Assembly: GCA_002684375.1 (NCBI GenBank)
Contig: NYVC01000141.1
Location: forward strand, 1-18,170
Length of the DNA: 18,170 nt
Direction of reading: 5' to 3'
Source of the DNA: Marinovum sp.
GTDB taxonomy: Bacteria > Pseudomonadota > Alphaproteobacteria > Rhodobacterales > Rhodobacteraceae
The notes below the pieces were generated by a model. That model was not told where the DNA came from and did not search any database. It saw only the letters and a program-made list of their open reading frames with translations. This document shows positions 1 through 7,800 of this stretch, piece by piece. Positions within the stretch are counted from its first letter, which is position 1; each line of letters begins with the position of its first letter. A program made the position numbers and the translations under genes.

Positions 1-102
1 CGATAGATAGAACTCTTGATCAGCCAATGCATCCGTCCACTGGGCACAGAAAATCCAACCCTAGGCTCGCCACGGGCACCACGACATATACTGCAAAAAT
101 AT
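1..102. other. Gene-free edge of window downstream of chvI
   Basis: No complete gene is visible here. On the minus strand, where chvG would be expected after chvI in this group, the first ATG that is not closed by an early stop is at 32-30. It gives only about ten codons (MHWLIKSSIY) before the window ends. It has no convincing ribosome binding site and no recognisable ChvG start, so I do not call it. The plus strand shows nothing convincing. Confidence 0.4.
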
Positions 103-810
103 TTATGCCAAATGATCGGAATAGCGGTACCCGATTCCATACAGTGTCTCGATGCAGGAAAATTGAGAATCGACAGCACGCATTTTCTTGCGCAGCCTCT
201 TTATATGACTGTCTATAGTCCGATCATCAACATAGATTTGATCATCATAGGCCACATCCATCAATTGATCGCGGCTTTTTACAAAACCGGGCCGTTGCGC
301 CAAAGCCTGGAGTAAAACAAACTCTGTGACTGTCAGTGAGATTTCGCTGTCTTTCCAAGTTACAGCGTGGCGCATCGGATCCATTGTCAACGCCCCTCTC
401 TCTAACAGATGCCGCCCTTTTTCACCTACCACAAGGCTGTCAGAAAACTGGGCCTGACGGCGTAATAGCGCCCGAATACGCGCGACCAAAAGACGTTGAG
501 AAAAGGGTTTTTTGATATAGTCATCCGCGCCCATACGCAGGCCAAGAACCTCATCTATTTCATCATCTTTCGATGTAAGAAAGATCACTGGGCTTGAGAT
601 TTTCGGCCGCATTTTTTGCAGTAGATCCATCCCATCCATTCTGGGCATTTTGATATCCAACACAACGATATCGGGCTGTTTTCGATAAAACGCTTCCAGC
701 GCACTCTGCCCGTCGCTGTAGGTGTCAATCTCAAATCCTTCGCCCTCCAAAGTCATTTTGACGGAGGTTAAAATATTACGATCGTCATCTACCAACGCGA
801 TTCTAGCCAT
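103..810 (-). CDS. chvI: ChvI-type two-component response regulator (OmpR family)
   Basis: This is a 235-residue DNA-binding response regulator, the cytoplasmic partner of the membrane kinase ChvG; in alphaproteobacteria the pair controls envelope, acid-stress and central-carbon genes. The receiver domain covers about residues 1-115, with the acidic pocket at D8-D10, the phosphoacceptor D52 in [11 protein letters not shown]79 and K101. The winged-helix DNA-binding domain covers about 140-235, with [14 protein letters not shown] near its recognition helix. The stretch [13 protein letters not shown] and the KPFSQRLL motif are typical of ChvI. I place the start at [10 protein letters not shown]. 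The frame stays open for 79 more codons upstream, but that part has no family match. No clear Shine-Dalgarno precedes the ATG. It diverges from pckA, which is the classic ChvI neighbour and known ChvI target in relatives. The kinase chvG is not visible and should lie beyond position 1. Confidence 0.93.
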   Translation of the reverse strand: MARIALVDDDRNILTSVKMTLEGEGFEIDTYSDGQSALEAFYRKQPDIVVLDIKMPRMDGMDLLQKMRPKISSPVIFLTSKDDEIDEVLGLRMGADDYIKKPFSQRLLVARIRALLRRQAQFSDSLVVGEKGRHLLERGALTMDPMRHAVTWKDSEISLTVTEFVLLQALAQRPGFVKSRDQLMDVAYDDQIYVDDRTIDSHIKRLRKKMRAVDSQFSCIETLYGIGYRYSDHLA

Positions 811-1134
811 ATGATATAATAGCCCACTAAGCATTATTAAAAAGTTACTTTTGTATGTATCATCTCCCAGATCATATTCAATCCTCAACTGCGAATCATA
901 TTTCAATTTCCATGAACAATTTTGCAGTTTTATCACTAAAAAATTAAATCTCACCCATTCTTGACGCGTAAAAGAAACCTCAGCCAAGTTAATTACATTT
1001 GGTTGCGCTAACGGTGTGAATGTGCCCTGTTCATCCGTCAAAAACACATGTTATCAACTTTCAAAGGTTGGGTTAGGGTCTGCGCTTGAGCCTGATTTTG
1101 CGACAGAAAAGACCAAGTCAGCAGGAGCGAGCAG
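811..1134. promoter_or_regulatory. Divergent chvI/pckA intergenic region
   Basis: This 324-base gene-free stretch must hold the promoters of both chvI (-) and pckA (+). The chvI-proximal half is AT-rich. It contains a direct repeat, ATCATATTCAAT at 871-882 and ATCATATTTCAAT at 895-907, offset by 24 bases, which is close to two helical turns plus a little and could be a tandem protein site. The pckA ribosome binding site AGGAG is at 1123-1127. I could not assign convincing -35/-10 pairs. Regulation of pckA by ChvI is known in related bacteria; binding here is inference. Confidence 0.45.
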
Positions 1135-2730
1135 ATGGCAATTGGACGGGTGAACCCAAAGTTTACACTAGAGGCACAGGGCCTCAACAGTCTTGGGAAA
1201 ATACACTATAACCTGCCAGAGCCTGCCCTGGTAGAACTGGCAATCAAGCGCGGAGAAGCCGAGTTGGGTCAGGGTGGGACCGTGCTGGTCTCGACCGGAA
1301 AATTCACTGGTCGCTCGCCAAAAGACAAGCATGTTGTTGTAACACCCGATATCAACGACGCCATTTGGTGGGACAATAACGCCAAGATGTCACAAGACGG
1401 TTTTCAAAGACTGAAGGATGATTTGTTTGAGCATATGAAAGGCCGCGAATATAGCGTGCAAGATCTCGTGGCCGGGGCAGACGCACAGCATGCGATCAAC
1501 ATGCGGATGATCACCGAATTGGCGTGGCACGGTCTGTTCATCCGTCACCTTTTGCGCCGCCCAGACGCCGAAGACCTAGAAGAGTTCATAGCCGATTACA
1601 CAGTGATCAACTGCCCAAGTTTCAAAGCTGACCCCAAGCGGCATGATTGTCGCAGCGAAACCGTAATTGCGATGAACTTTGCCGAAAAAATGATCCTAAT
1701 CGCAGGAACAGAATATGCCGGCGAAAATAAAAAATGCGTCTTTACGTTACTGAATTATCTATTGCCAGAGGCCGGGATCATGCCGATGCACTGCTCGGCC
1801 AATCACGCCACAGACAACCCGGTAGACACTGCGATCTTCTTTGGCCTCAGTGGCACAGGAAAAACAACACTCTCGGCCGATCCAGCGCGCACGTTGATCG
1901 GCGATGACGAACATGGCTGGTCAGAGCGGGGCACGTTCAATTTTGAAGGCGGATGTTATGCCAAAACCATCAACCTCAACCCCGAGGCAGAACCCGAAAT
2001 CTATGCGACCACCAAAAAGTTTGCCACCGTGATTGAAAACATGGTGTTCGATCCGGTAACAAAAGAGCTGGATTTCAAAGATGATAAGCTAACCGCGAAT
2101 ATGCGTTGCGCCTATCCCATGCACTATATTTCAAACGCATCTGAAAACGCGATGGGTGGACACCCAAAAAATATTATCATGCTGACCTGCGATGCTTTTG
2201 GGGTTTTGCCACCAATCGCCCGACTAACACCCGCCCAAGCCATGTATCACTTTTTGTCCGGCTTTACTTCGAAAATTGCCGGTACCGAGCGCGGTATCAC
2301 AGAACCCGAGCCAACCTTTTCAACCTGTTTTGGTGCGCCATTTATGCCCCGGCGTCCGGAAATCTATGGAAATTTATTGCGGGATAAGATCAGCGCCCAT
2401 GGCGCGACCTGTTGGTTGGTGAACACCGGCTGGACCGGAGGACCCTATGGGACTGGATCCCGGATGCCCATCCGGGCCACCCGTGCCCTGCTCACTGCGG
2501 CATTAGATGGATCTCTGTCTAAAGTAGAGTTTCGCAAGGACGAAAACTTCGGCTTTGAGGTGCCTGTGACCGCCCCAGGAGTAGCAGAGGTTTTGCTATC
2601 GCCGCGTCGCACTTGGGATGACAGCGGCAAGTATGACATTCAGGCCACCAAGCTGGTGAAAATGTTCGCCGATAACTTTGCCCAGTATCTACCGTATATT
2701 AAAGACGATGTAAAAGCGGCTGCAATCTGA
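1135..2730 (+). CDS. pckA: Phosphoenolpyruvate carboxykinase (ATP)
   Basis: The 531-residue enzyme converts oxaloacetate and ATP to phosphoenolpyruvate, CO2 and ADP. This is the entry step of gluconeogenesis in the cytosol. Visible motifs are the substrate-side [12 protein letters not shown] (about 54-65), the PEPCK signature [10 protein letters not shown] (191-200), the kinase P-loop GLSGTGKTT (237-245), the metal-binding IGDDEHGW (255-262) and GGCYAKTI (272-279). The length is normal for the ATP-dependent family. The ATG is preceded by AGGAG seven bases upstream. The gene stands alone, divergent from chvI. That fits control by ChvI and a role in growth on organic acids together with the acetate-assimilation gene mcd in this window. 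The reading frame is intact. Confidence 0.97.
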   Translation: MAIGRVNPKFTLEAQGLNSLGKIHYNLPEPALVELAIKRGEAELGQGGTVLVSTGKFTGRSPKDKHVVVTPDINDAIWWDNNAKMSQDGFQRLKDDLFEHMKGREYSVQDLVAGADAQHAINMRMITELAWHGLFIRHLLRRPDAEDLEEFIADYTVINCPSFKADPKRHDCRSETVIAMNFAEKMILIAGTEYAGENKKCVFTLLNYLLPEAGIMPMHCSANHATDNPVDTAIFFGLSGTGKTTLSADPARTLIGDDEHGWSERGTFNFEGGCYAKTINLNPEAEPEIYATTKKFATVIENMVFDPVTKELDFKDDKLTANMRCAYPMHYISNASENAMGGHPKNIIMLTCDAFGVLPPIARLTPAQAMYHFLSGFTSKIAGTERGITEPEPTFSTCFGAPFMPRRPEIYGNLLRDKISAHGATCWLVNTGWTGGPYGTGSRMPIRATRALLTAALDGSLSKVEFRKDENFGFEVPVTAPGVAEVLLSPRRTWDDSGKYDIQATKLVKMFADNFAQYLPYIKDDVKAAAI

Positions 2731-2768
2731 TTTGGCAGACATAAACAGTCATAAAACACTTTTATAAA

Positions 2769-2798
2769 CCACTGTCGCCAGACTTGCAGCGACAGTGG
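2769..2798. terminator. Perfect hairpin between convergent genes
   Basis: CCACTGTCGC at 2769-2778 pairs perfectly with GCGACAGTGG at 2789-2798 across a 10-base loop. The hairpin starts 38 bases after the pckA stop. On the plus strand it is not followed by a T run. Read on the minus strand it is followed by a T/A-rich tract (TTTATAAAAG). It could end transcription arriving from 2943 on the minus strand or protect the pckA mRNA 3' end. The role as terminator is inference. Confidence 0.55.
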
Positions 2799-2942
2799 AG
2801 TGAGACGGATCCGCGCCTCGATGTTCAAAGAGGTCTAGATCTGACAGGGGCGTCAAGAACAGCGGTCACTGGTTAATGTGCCTGCCGCTCAATGCCAAAG
2901 GATAGCAACCGGTATTTCGCGATACCCGCTTGGGGCTTGTGC

Positions 2943-3650
2943 TCAAGCAACCAAATCGACCAGAGGTATAGTCATCATAAACTGAAGATCATCGCGCGCC
3001 ATCCAAACCATAAACCCTTCAAGGGCTCGGTCTTTATTATGCAACCGCCACCGGATGCTGGCAGGTTCGCTATGCATATATCCTAACCGTTCTGCTAAGC
3101 CTTTGAAAATAACAGGTCGAGCCACAAACCCGAAAACATAATCCGGTGACAACTGCTTGACACAGATTAAAAATGCAAAACGGCCAAGCACAGCGCTCAA
3201 CCCAGACCCTCGGTACGCCCCGAGGCGATCATCCATCCATAACTCACCGTGGTAACACACCGTGCCGCAAATTTTCTGTGCTCCGGGCCCGGCCCGATAG
3301 CGCGAGGCTGCCAGATCGATGTCAGGACCGACGGGCGTAAAGCCGCGAAAAGATTCGCGCAAATGATCTGCTAAACTAAATAATTTTAAATCTAGAACAC
3401 GCATCGTCTGAGTATGAGTTACCGCACCATCAGGCCCTTTAGCAATCAACCAAAATGCATTTTTTGCATTTAATTGATGAATATTAGGGTCAAAAGGTGG
3501 CCCTAACGGTTGTTGCGGCCGGTGCTCAAGAAGCAACCGCCGGTATTTATTAAAGTCTGAGCCGATTTCAATTGTGATATCAAACTGGTTAAAAATTTGC
3601 ATCGCAGTCGCAAAAATCTGTTCGCCGTTATTAAAGCCCTGAATGGTCAT
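2943..3650 (-). CDS. GNAT-like protein of unknown function
   Basis: I do not recognise this 235-residue protein as a named family. Its layout suggests a GNAT-type acyltransferase fold. There is a beta-hairpin-like stretch AFWLIAKGPDG (about 65-75), then YRGSGLSAVLGRF (146-158), which resembles the acyl-CoA-binding R-x-x-G-x-G/A loop plus helix, and FKGLAERLGY (182-191), which resembles the common GNAT C-terminal signature. The order of hairpin, LAASRYRAG (113-121) and a late helix also recalls LuxI-type synthases, but their conserved acidic and arginine residues are not matched. The start at MTIQGFNN is supported by GGGAG five bases upstream; an extension of 20 codons is less likely. It lies 76 bases downstream of the LysR-HTH gene on the same strand, so the two may be co-transcribed. 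No signal peptide or membrane segment is evident. Confidence 0.6.
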   Translation of the reverse strand: MTIQGFNNGEQIFATAMQIFNQFDITIEIGSDFNKYRRLLLEHRPQQPLGPPFDPNIHQLNAKNAFWLIAKGPDGAVTHTQTMRVLDLKLFSLADHLRESFRGFTPVGPDIDLAASRYRAGPGAQKICGTVCYHGELWMDDRLGAYRGSGLSAVLGRFAFLICVKQLSPDYVFGFVARPVIFKGLAERLGYMHSEPASIRWRLHNKDRALEGFMVWMARDDLQFMMTIPLVDLVA

Positions 3651-3726
3651 GATGTCTCCCAAATCATTGAGTTTAAAATACAGTGTCTTGAATAAATGCC
3701 AGTGTATCACAAACTGTGCTTTGGAA

Positions 3727-4581
3727 TTAAGTTTGAGTTATCATTTTTTTTACATTTTCTGGTAGGCCTTTAATATCAATAGCTTTGGTCTGGTGCACAA
3801 TCGACAGCAAAGCAAAACTGTTGTCGGGAAACCGCGCGCCCATAAGCAAACGATCATAACAGGCCAGGTGCAAATCGCCATCTCGGCCCTGAGTTATCTG
3901 CGTAACAATGTGGTCATATCGCAAGCCGTGGTTGATAAAAATAGCATCAAAAGGTTGCCGCAAAAGTGAGGGAAACCCCCCTCCTCCAGGTAAACTGGAC
4001 AAAGAGCGCCCAACCGTGCTGAGGGCCCATTCTTTACCAAACCAATCCGAATACACCGAAAGTTGCCCGACCTCTGTGCAAAGCCAATCCTGCTCATGCC
4101 GACGAAAAATCATTGTATAGGGTCGTATCTTTTCAAAGGCTGAGTGTTCGATCTGACCTTCTGCCAACGTCCAGCTTTGCAAAGCTGACTTCAACAAATC
4201 AGATTTGCTCTGCCACAGAGTGCTGATCGGGTGTTCCTGTAGGAAATAAAAATGATCATCGGGACCCTCGCCAGTGATATTAATAGATACCAGCCTGTCT
4301 TTATGGCTCAAACTACGACCAAGCCACGCCTCTCCGAAGGATAAAATTTCCTCCGCTCCCTGCAACGAGGCACGGCCTGCTGCGGTTAGCCGGTACTGAC
4401 GGTCCTCAACAGAGAACAGTTTCTCGCCCCGAGCCTCTTCCAGCAAATAAATATGACGCCGCACTGTCTGACGCGTACTTCCCAGCTCACGCACTGCTTT
4501 TGACAGGTTCAACGTCCGCGCAAGCGTCGAAAATGATCGTAAAAGCTCAAACAAAATTGACTGGCACTGGATCTTTTTCAT
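3727..4581 (-). CDS. LysR-type HTH regulator with unfamiliar C-terminal domain
   Basis: This is a 284-residue predicted transcription factor. Residues about 10-68 form a LysR-type winged helix-turn-helix: LNLSKAVRELGSTRQTVRRH, then LLEEARGEKLFSVEDRQYRLTAAG. After residue 90 the usual LysR effector-binding domain is not recognisable. Instead there is WLCTEVG (166-172), SDWFGKEWALSTVGRSL (178-194), RYDHIVTQ (221-228) and YDRLLMGARFPDNSFALLS (242-260). The last, with its pattern of a small pocket domain, could be a PAS-like ligand sensor (inference). The start MKKIQCQ is chosen because it begins the HTH and has AAGGA about 12 bases upstream; 24 more codons are open upstream. It diverges from the XRE gene over an AT-rich gap with inverted repeats, and precedes the GNAT-like gene, a likely target or partner. 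Confidence 0.68.
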   Translation of the reverse strand: MKKIQCQSILFELLRSFSTLARTLNLSKAVRELGSTRQTVRRHIYLLEEARGEKLFSVEDRQYRLTAAGRASLQGAEEILSFGEAWLGRSLSHKDRLVSINITGEGPDDHFYFLQEHPISTLWQSKSDLLKSALQSWTLAEGQIEHSAFEKIRPYTMIFRRHEQDWLCTEVGQLSVYSDWFGKEWALSTVGRSLSSLPGGGGFPSLLRQPFDAIFINHGLRYDHIVTQITQGRDGDLHLACYDRLLMGARFPDNSFALLSIVHQTKAIDIKGLPENVKKMITQT

Positions 4582-4652
4582 AGTGATTAATTTTCCTTGT
4601 GTGAAAAGAACCGGCGCGTAAACTTCGCTAACTCGTATACTGATAAACCACA

Positions 4653-4690
4653 TATCATCGAGGTTGGTAAAAACTTAATACCTGATGATA
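4653..4690. repeat. Inverted repeat, candidate operator between two regulators
   Basis: The left arm TATCATC-G-AGGT (4653-4664) matches the right arm ACCT-GATGATA (4680-4690) in inverted orientation over 11 bp, with one extra G in the left arm and a 15-base spacer. A further copy of the arm, GATGATAA, lies at 4710-4717, 26 bases after the one at 4684-4691. The repeat is 72-109 bases upstream of the LysR-HTH start codon and just over 110 bases upstream of the XRE gene. Dyad sites in a divergent promoter are typical for LysR-type regulators. Which protein binds is unknown. Confidence 0.5.
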
Positions 4691-4759
4691 AAAGTATCAC
4701 TCTAGCATGGATGATAATTAACTCATATGCAACTATTTGTAACTAATTGATCGATATTT

Positions 4760-4774
4760 GGAATCAGATATTCC
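4760..4774. promoter_or_regulatory. Palindrome GGAAT-N5-ATTCC before XRE gene
   Basis: GGAAT (4760-4764) and ATTCC (4770-4774) form a perfect 5+5 dyad with a 5-base spacer, ending 28 bases before the XRE start codon. Size and position fit an autoregulatory operator of a small XRE repressor. A possible TTGATC (4747-4752) and TATTCC (4769-4774) pair with a 16-base spacer would overlap it. It is a short motif and chance occurrence is possible. Confidence 0.35.
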
Positions 4775-4802
4775 CGTAAAGGTAGCAATTTAGGAATATT
4801 AT

Positions 4803-5165
4803 ATGTCTCACCCTGTCGATATTCATGTTGGACAACAATTAAAACGCATGCGCATCTTACGAAACCTGACGCAGACCGACGTCGCGCAAGGTTTGAAAAT
4901 TTCTTTCCAGCAAGTCCAAAAATACGAACTTGGCCGCAATAGAATTTCAGCGAGCCGCCTGTTCGAATTGTCGCACATACTGAATGTTCCGCCCGCCTTT
5001 TTCTTTGAGGGGCTGGAAAATTCGCCAAACGAAAGCGAACGCGCTCTTGATGACGAAGCAACCAAAATTGCCTCGATGTTCACGCGCATTGAGGATGCAC
5101 GACTGCGCACCCAAATCCGGACATTTATAAATGAGCTGGCCAGCACTGCACCAAAAATAGTCTAA
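4803..5165 (+). CDS. XRE-family HTH regulator (PraR/SinR-like)
   Basis: This is a 120-residue DNA-binding protein. Residues about 10-66 form a Cro/CI-type helix-turn-helix, with VGQQLKRMRILRNLTQTDVA, the recognition segment ISFQQVQKYELGRNRISASR, then LFELSHILNVPPAFFFEGL. The FQQVQKYE-G-NRI-ASRL pattern is that of the alphaproteobacterial PraR/SinR-like group, whose rhizobial members repress quorum-sensing and attachment genes. The acidic C-terminal tail (about 75-115) may help dimerisation. AGGA at 4792-4795 sits seven bases before the ATG. It diverges from the LysR-HTH gene and converges with the TauE-type exporter, 26 bases away. Function by family is regulation; the target genes are unknown. 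Confidence 0.85.
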   Translation: MSHPVDIHVGQQLKRMRILRNLTQTDVAQGLKISFQQVQKYELGRNRISASRLFELSHILNVPPAFFFEGLENSPNESERALDDEATKIASMFTRIEDARLRTQIRTFINELASTAPKIV

Positions 5166-5191
5166 ATAACACCACAAGTTCTTTTGAGTGA

Positions 5192-5953
5192 TCAACCACC
5201 CATCCCTCGGCGTAACAGGTTGAGTCCGGCCACCAAGAGAATACATAAAGTCAACCTGCGGAAGGTGGCCTGATTGATACGGCCCTGAAATTTATCTCCG
5301 ACCCAAAACCCCAAGAGGGTCGGTGCAACAAGCAGCGCGGAAACGGTCAAAACCTGACTGTGCAATACGCCCGAACCAAGATGTGCCACAATTAAAGCGA
5401 CAGCGCCTAACCCGTATATCACGCCCTGTATTCGAATTTTATCGGCTTTTGGAAGTGCAATCGCGGTCAGATACATAACCGTTGGCGGCCCCCAAATACC
5501 GGAAACGCCGCCAATCAGACCGGCGATCCCCCCCATCAGTATGTCTTTTTCACGGCTGCGCTCAACTTGGAAAACATCAATTTTGATCAGCTGCCAAAAA
5601 GCAAAAAATGTGACCGGAAAGCCAAGCAGAAGAAACAACATTTCAGGCGACAACATCAAGACAAACTGGGCGCTTGCCATCAGGCAAACCCCTCCCGAAA
5701 TCAGGAACATGCGAAACTGTTTCACAGTTGCAAGTGCCAGAGCAAAGCCGTGGCGCAGTGCCTGCAACCCGTTGGCGATAAAAGCGGGGATAATCAAAGC
5801 GCCCAATGCGGTCTCAGGCGGCATCACAATGCTTAAACCGGAAATAAAGATCATCGGTAAAGCAAACCCAACGATGCCTTTGACGAGGCCAGCCACCATA
5901 GCGACACAGAAAGCCACCGTCCAAGTAAACAAATCAAATTCTAATGGCATCAT
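5192..5953 (-). CDS. TSUP/TauE-SafE family membrane transporter
   Basis: This is a roughly 253-residue inner-membrane protein of the TauE/SafE (TSUP) family, whose members export sulfite, sulfoacetate or related organosulfur anions. The two internal family repeats are visible. The first has AGLVKGIVGFALPMIF near the N terminus, the second has GGIAGLIGGVSGIWGPPTVMYL in the middle. Seven to eight hydrophobic segments fill the length, with short charged loops such as QVERSREK. The start is uncertain: ATG at 5953, ATG at 5950 or GTG at 5968, and none has a strong ribosome binding site. I use 5953. It diverges from mcd and its 3' end faces the XRE gene. The substrate cannot be read from the sequence. 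Confidence 0.85.
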   Translation of the reverse strand: MMPLEFDLFTWTVAFCVAMVAGLVKGIVGFALPMIFISGLSIVMPPETALGALIIPAFIANGLQALRHGFALALATVKQFRMFLISGGVCLMASAQFVLMLSPEMLFLLLGFPVTFFAFWQLIKIDVFQVERSREKDILMGGIAGLIGGVSGIWGPPTVMYLTAIALPKADKIRIQGVIYGLGAVALIVAHLGSGVLHSQVLTVSALLVAPTLLGFWVGDKFQGRINQATFRRLTLCILLVAGLNLLRRGMGG

Positions 5954-6042
5954 GGCTTCGGGTAACACAAACGATCACGGCTGGCCAAATAATTTATTCA
6001 CGCAACTTTTGTAATAAATTTGTACTATTTCTGGTATCTATA

Positions 6043-6053
6043 TTGCGCTGCAA
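6043..6053. promoter_or_regulatory. Small palindrome TTGC-N3-GCAA before mcd
   Basis: TTGC (6043-6046) and GCAA (6050-6053) form a short dyad 46 bases upstream of the mcd start. It overlaps a TATATT (6039-6044) that could serve as a -10 element, though no matching -35 was found. Short-chain acyl-CoA regulators of the PccR type are known to use TTTGCAAA-like sites in Rhodobacter. The resemblance here is partial and could be chance. Confidence 0.2.
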
Positions 6054-6099
6054 CTGCGAAGGGATTATATTGTTGGTTCTGGTGAAGGAGAGTAAAGAC

Positions 6100-7785
6100 A
6101 TGGCCCATGATGGACAAGATATGACCTTTGAAGATTCAGCGATTCTGCCCGGCGCACTGCAACTGACTTCTGCAGCCTTATCGCCATGTGCCTCTCTTCT
6201 CGAGTCTGCAACCTCATATGTCCGGACGCTTGTCACCTCGGACGGGCACATCTCGTCTCAGCTCATCGAACAACACCAAACTGCAACCCATGGGTTGGCC
6301 TGGTTGGCAACTTACGTCGAGGCCCTGCAGCAGATGCAACGATGGGCGACCGCCCTGCAAACCGAAGAGAAATTTGGCGAGGTAGAACAGCTACTTTTAC
6401 AAATCGCATTTGGTGAATATCTCGGACAGATCCTAGGCGGCATTCCAATCAGCCAAAGCGAAATTTTACGACTGCAAGATATCGTTCCGTCGCAGCGAGA
6501 TATCGACAGGATGCGAACGCCAGAAATTATAGCGCTAACCCGGTCGGGCAACTCGCAAGCCGCGCGAACCCGTTTGGTTGCCTTAATGCAAGAACAATCG
6601 GCCAATATCACCACCGGTGCCTGTGGTCTTGACGATGAGCTCGAAATGATTCGGGAACAGTTTTACCGCTATGCCGCCGAGCGGGTTGAGCCCTATGCCC
6701 ATGAATGGCACCTCAAGGACGAGTTGATCCCGATGGAAATCATCCAAGAGCTGGCTGAAATGGGCGTATTTGGGTTAACCATTCCAGAAGAATTTGGCGG
6801 GTATGGCCTGTCAAAAGCCTCGATGGCCGTGGTGTCTGAGGAACTGTCGCGCGGCTATATTGGCGTGGGGTCGCTGGCGACCCGTTCCGAAATCGCCGCA
6901 GAGTTGATTATATGTGGCGGCACCCAGACACAAAAGCAAACCTGGCTGCCCAAACTCGCAAGTGCTGAAATTTTGCCAACTGCGGTGTTTACCGAGCCCA
7001 ATACCGGATCGGATTTGGGCGCTTTGCGGACCCGCGCCACCAAAGACGGCGATGATTACCGCATCACGGGCAATAAAACTTGGATCACCCACGCGGCCCG
7101 CACCCATGTTATGACCCTTTTGGCGCGCACCAACCCCGACAGCACCGACCATCGCGGCCTGTCGATGTTTCTGGCCGAAAAAAACCCCGGCACCGACACG
7201 GTGCCCTTCCCCACAACCGGAATGACCGGCGGTGAAATAGAAGTGTTGGGATATCGCGGGATGAAGGAATATGAGTTGGCCTTCGACAATTTCCATGTCA
7301 AAGGCGAAAACCTGCTGGGTGGAGAAGAGGGCAAAGGGTTTAAGCAGTTGATGCAGACCTTCGAATCTGCGCGTATCCAAACCGCCGCCCGCGCCGTTGG
7401 TGTGGCCCAATGCGCGCTGGATTTGGGCATGCAATACGCCAAAGACCGCAAACAATTTGGCAAGTCCTTGATTGATTTCCCCCGAGTCTCGGGAAAACTG
7501 GCCATGATGGCCGTTGAAATCATGCTTGCCCGGCAACTGACTTATTTCAGCGCCTTTGAAAAAGACAACGACCGACGCTGCGATATGGAGGCGGGCATGG
7601 CAAAACTGCTTGGCGCGCGTACCGCGTGGTCGGCTGCCGACAACAGTTTGCAAATCCATGGCGGCAATGGCTTTGCGCTGGAATATAAAATCAGCCGGGT
7701 GCTGTGTGATGCCCGCATTCTCAATATCTTTGAAGGCGCCGCCGAAATTCAGGCGCAGGTCATCGCGCGCCGTTTACTCGGATAG
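6100..7785 (+). CDS. mcd: (2S)-methylsuccinyl-CoA dehydrogenase
   Basis: This is a 561-residue FAD-dependent acyl-CoA dehydrogenase that most likely oxidises (2S)-methylsuccinyl-CoA to mesaconyl-CoA in the ethylmalonyl-CoA pathway of acetate assimilation. A normal acyl-CoA dehydrogenase body covers about residues 175-561. It has FGLTIPEEFGGYG (224-236), the FAD-contact segment TEPNTGSDLG (298-307), WIT (328-330), QIHGGNGF (518-525) and the catalytic base E545 in NIFEGAAEIQ. In front is a helical extension of about 170 residues, which is the hallmark of Mcd and absent from ordinary 380-residue homologues. The start MAHDGQDM is fixed by AAGGAGAG seven bases upstream; the open frame before it (from 5944) is non-coding. 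It stands alone between a TSUP gene (divergent) and a ThDP enzyme (convergent, 15-base gap). The other pathway genes are not in this window. Confidence 0.9.
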   Translation: MAHDGQDMTFEDSAILPGALQLTSAALSPCASLLESATSYVRTLVTSDGHISSQLIEQHQTATHGLAWLATYVEALQQMQRWATALQTEEKFGEVEQLLLQIAFGEYLGQILGGIPISQSEILRLQDIVPSQRDIDRMRTPEIIALTRSGNSQAARTRLVALMQEQSANITTGACGLDDELEMIREQFYRYAAERVEPYAHEWHLKDELIPMEIIQELAEMGVFGLTIPEEFGGYGLSKASMAVVSEELSRGYIGVGSLATRSEIAAELIICGGTQTQKQTWLPKLASAEILPTAVFTEPNTGSDLGALRTRATKDGDDYRITGNKTWITHAARTHVMTLLARTNPDSTDHRGLSMFLAEKNPGTDTVPFPTTGMTGGEIEVLGYRGMKEYELAFDNFHVKGENLLGGEEGKGFKQLMQTFESARIQTAARAVGVAQCALDLGMQYAKDRKQFGKSLIDFPRVSGKLAMMAVEIMLARQLTYFSAFEKDNDRRCDMEAGMAKLLGARTAWSAADNSLQIHGGNGFALEYKISRVLCDARILNIFEGAAEIQAQVIARRLLG

Positions 7786-7800
7786 AGCAGCACCCTGAAA

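Noticed and set aside
1..32. Possible start of chvG on the minus strand
   Set aside because: Only ten codons are visible, without a convincing ribosome site or a recognisable family start.
811..1047. N-terminal extension of the chvI reading frame by 79 codons
   Set aside because: It begins with GTG, is AT-rich, lies in the divergent promoter region and has no resemblance to ChvI; the family starts at [10 protein letters not shown].
2911..2926. Small hairpin GGTAT-N6-ATACC after pckA
   Set aside because: The five-base stem without a T run is too weak to call as a terminator.
5944..6099. Upstream extension of the mcd frame overlapping the TSUP start
   Set aside because: It runs through the divergent promoter; the strong AAGGAGAG site fixes the start at 6100.
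6811..7659. 282-codon antisense frame within mcd
   Set aside because: It mirrors the codon structure of mcd, has no recognisable domain and overlaps an intact gene.
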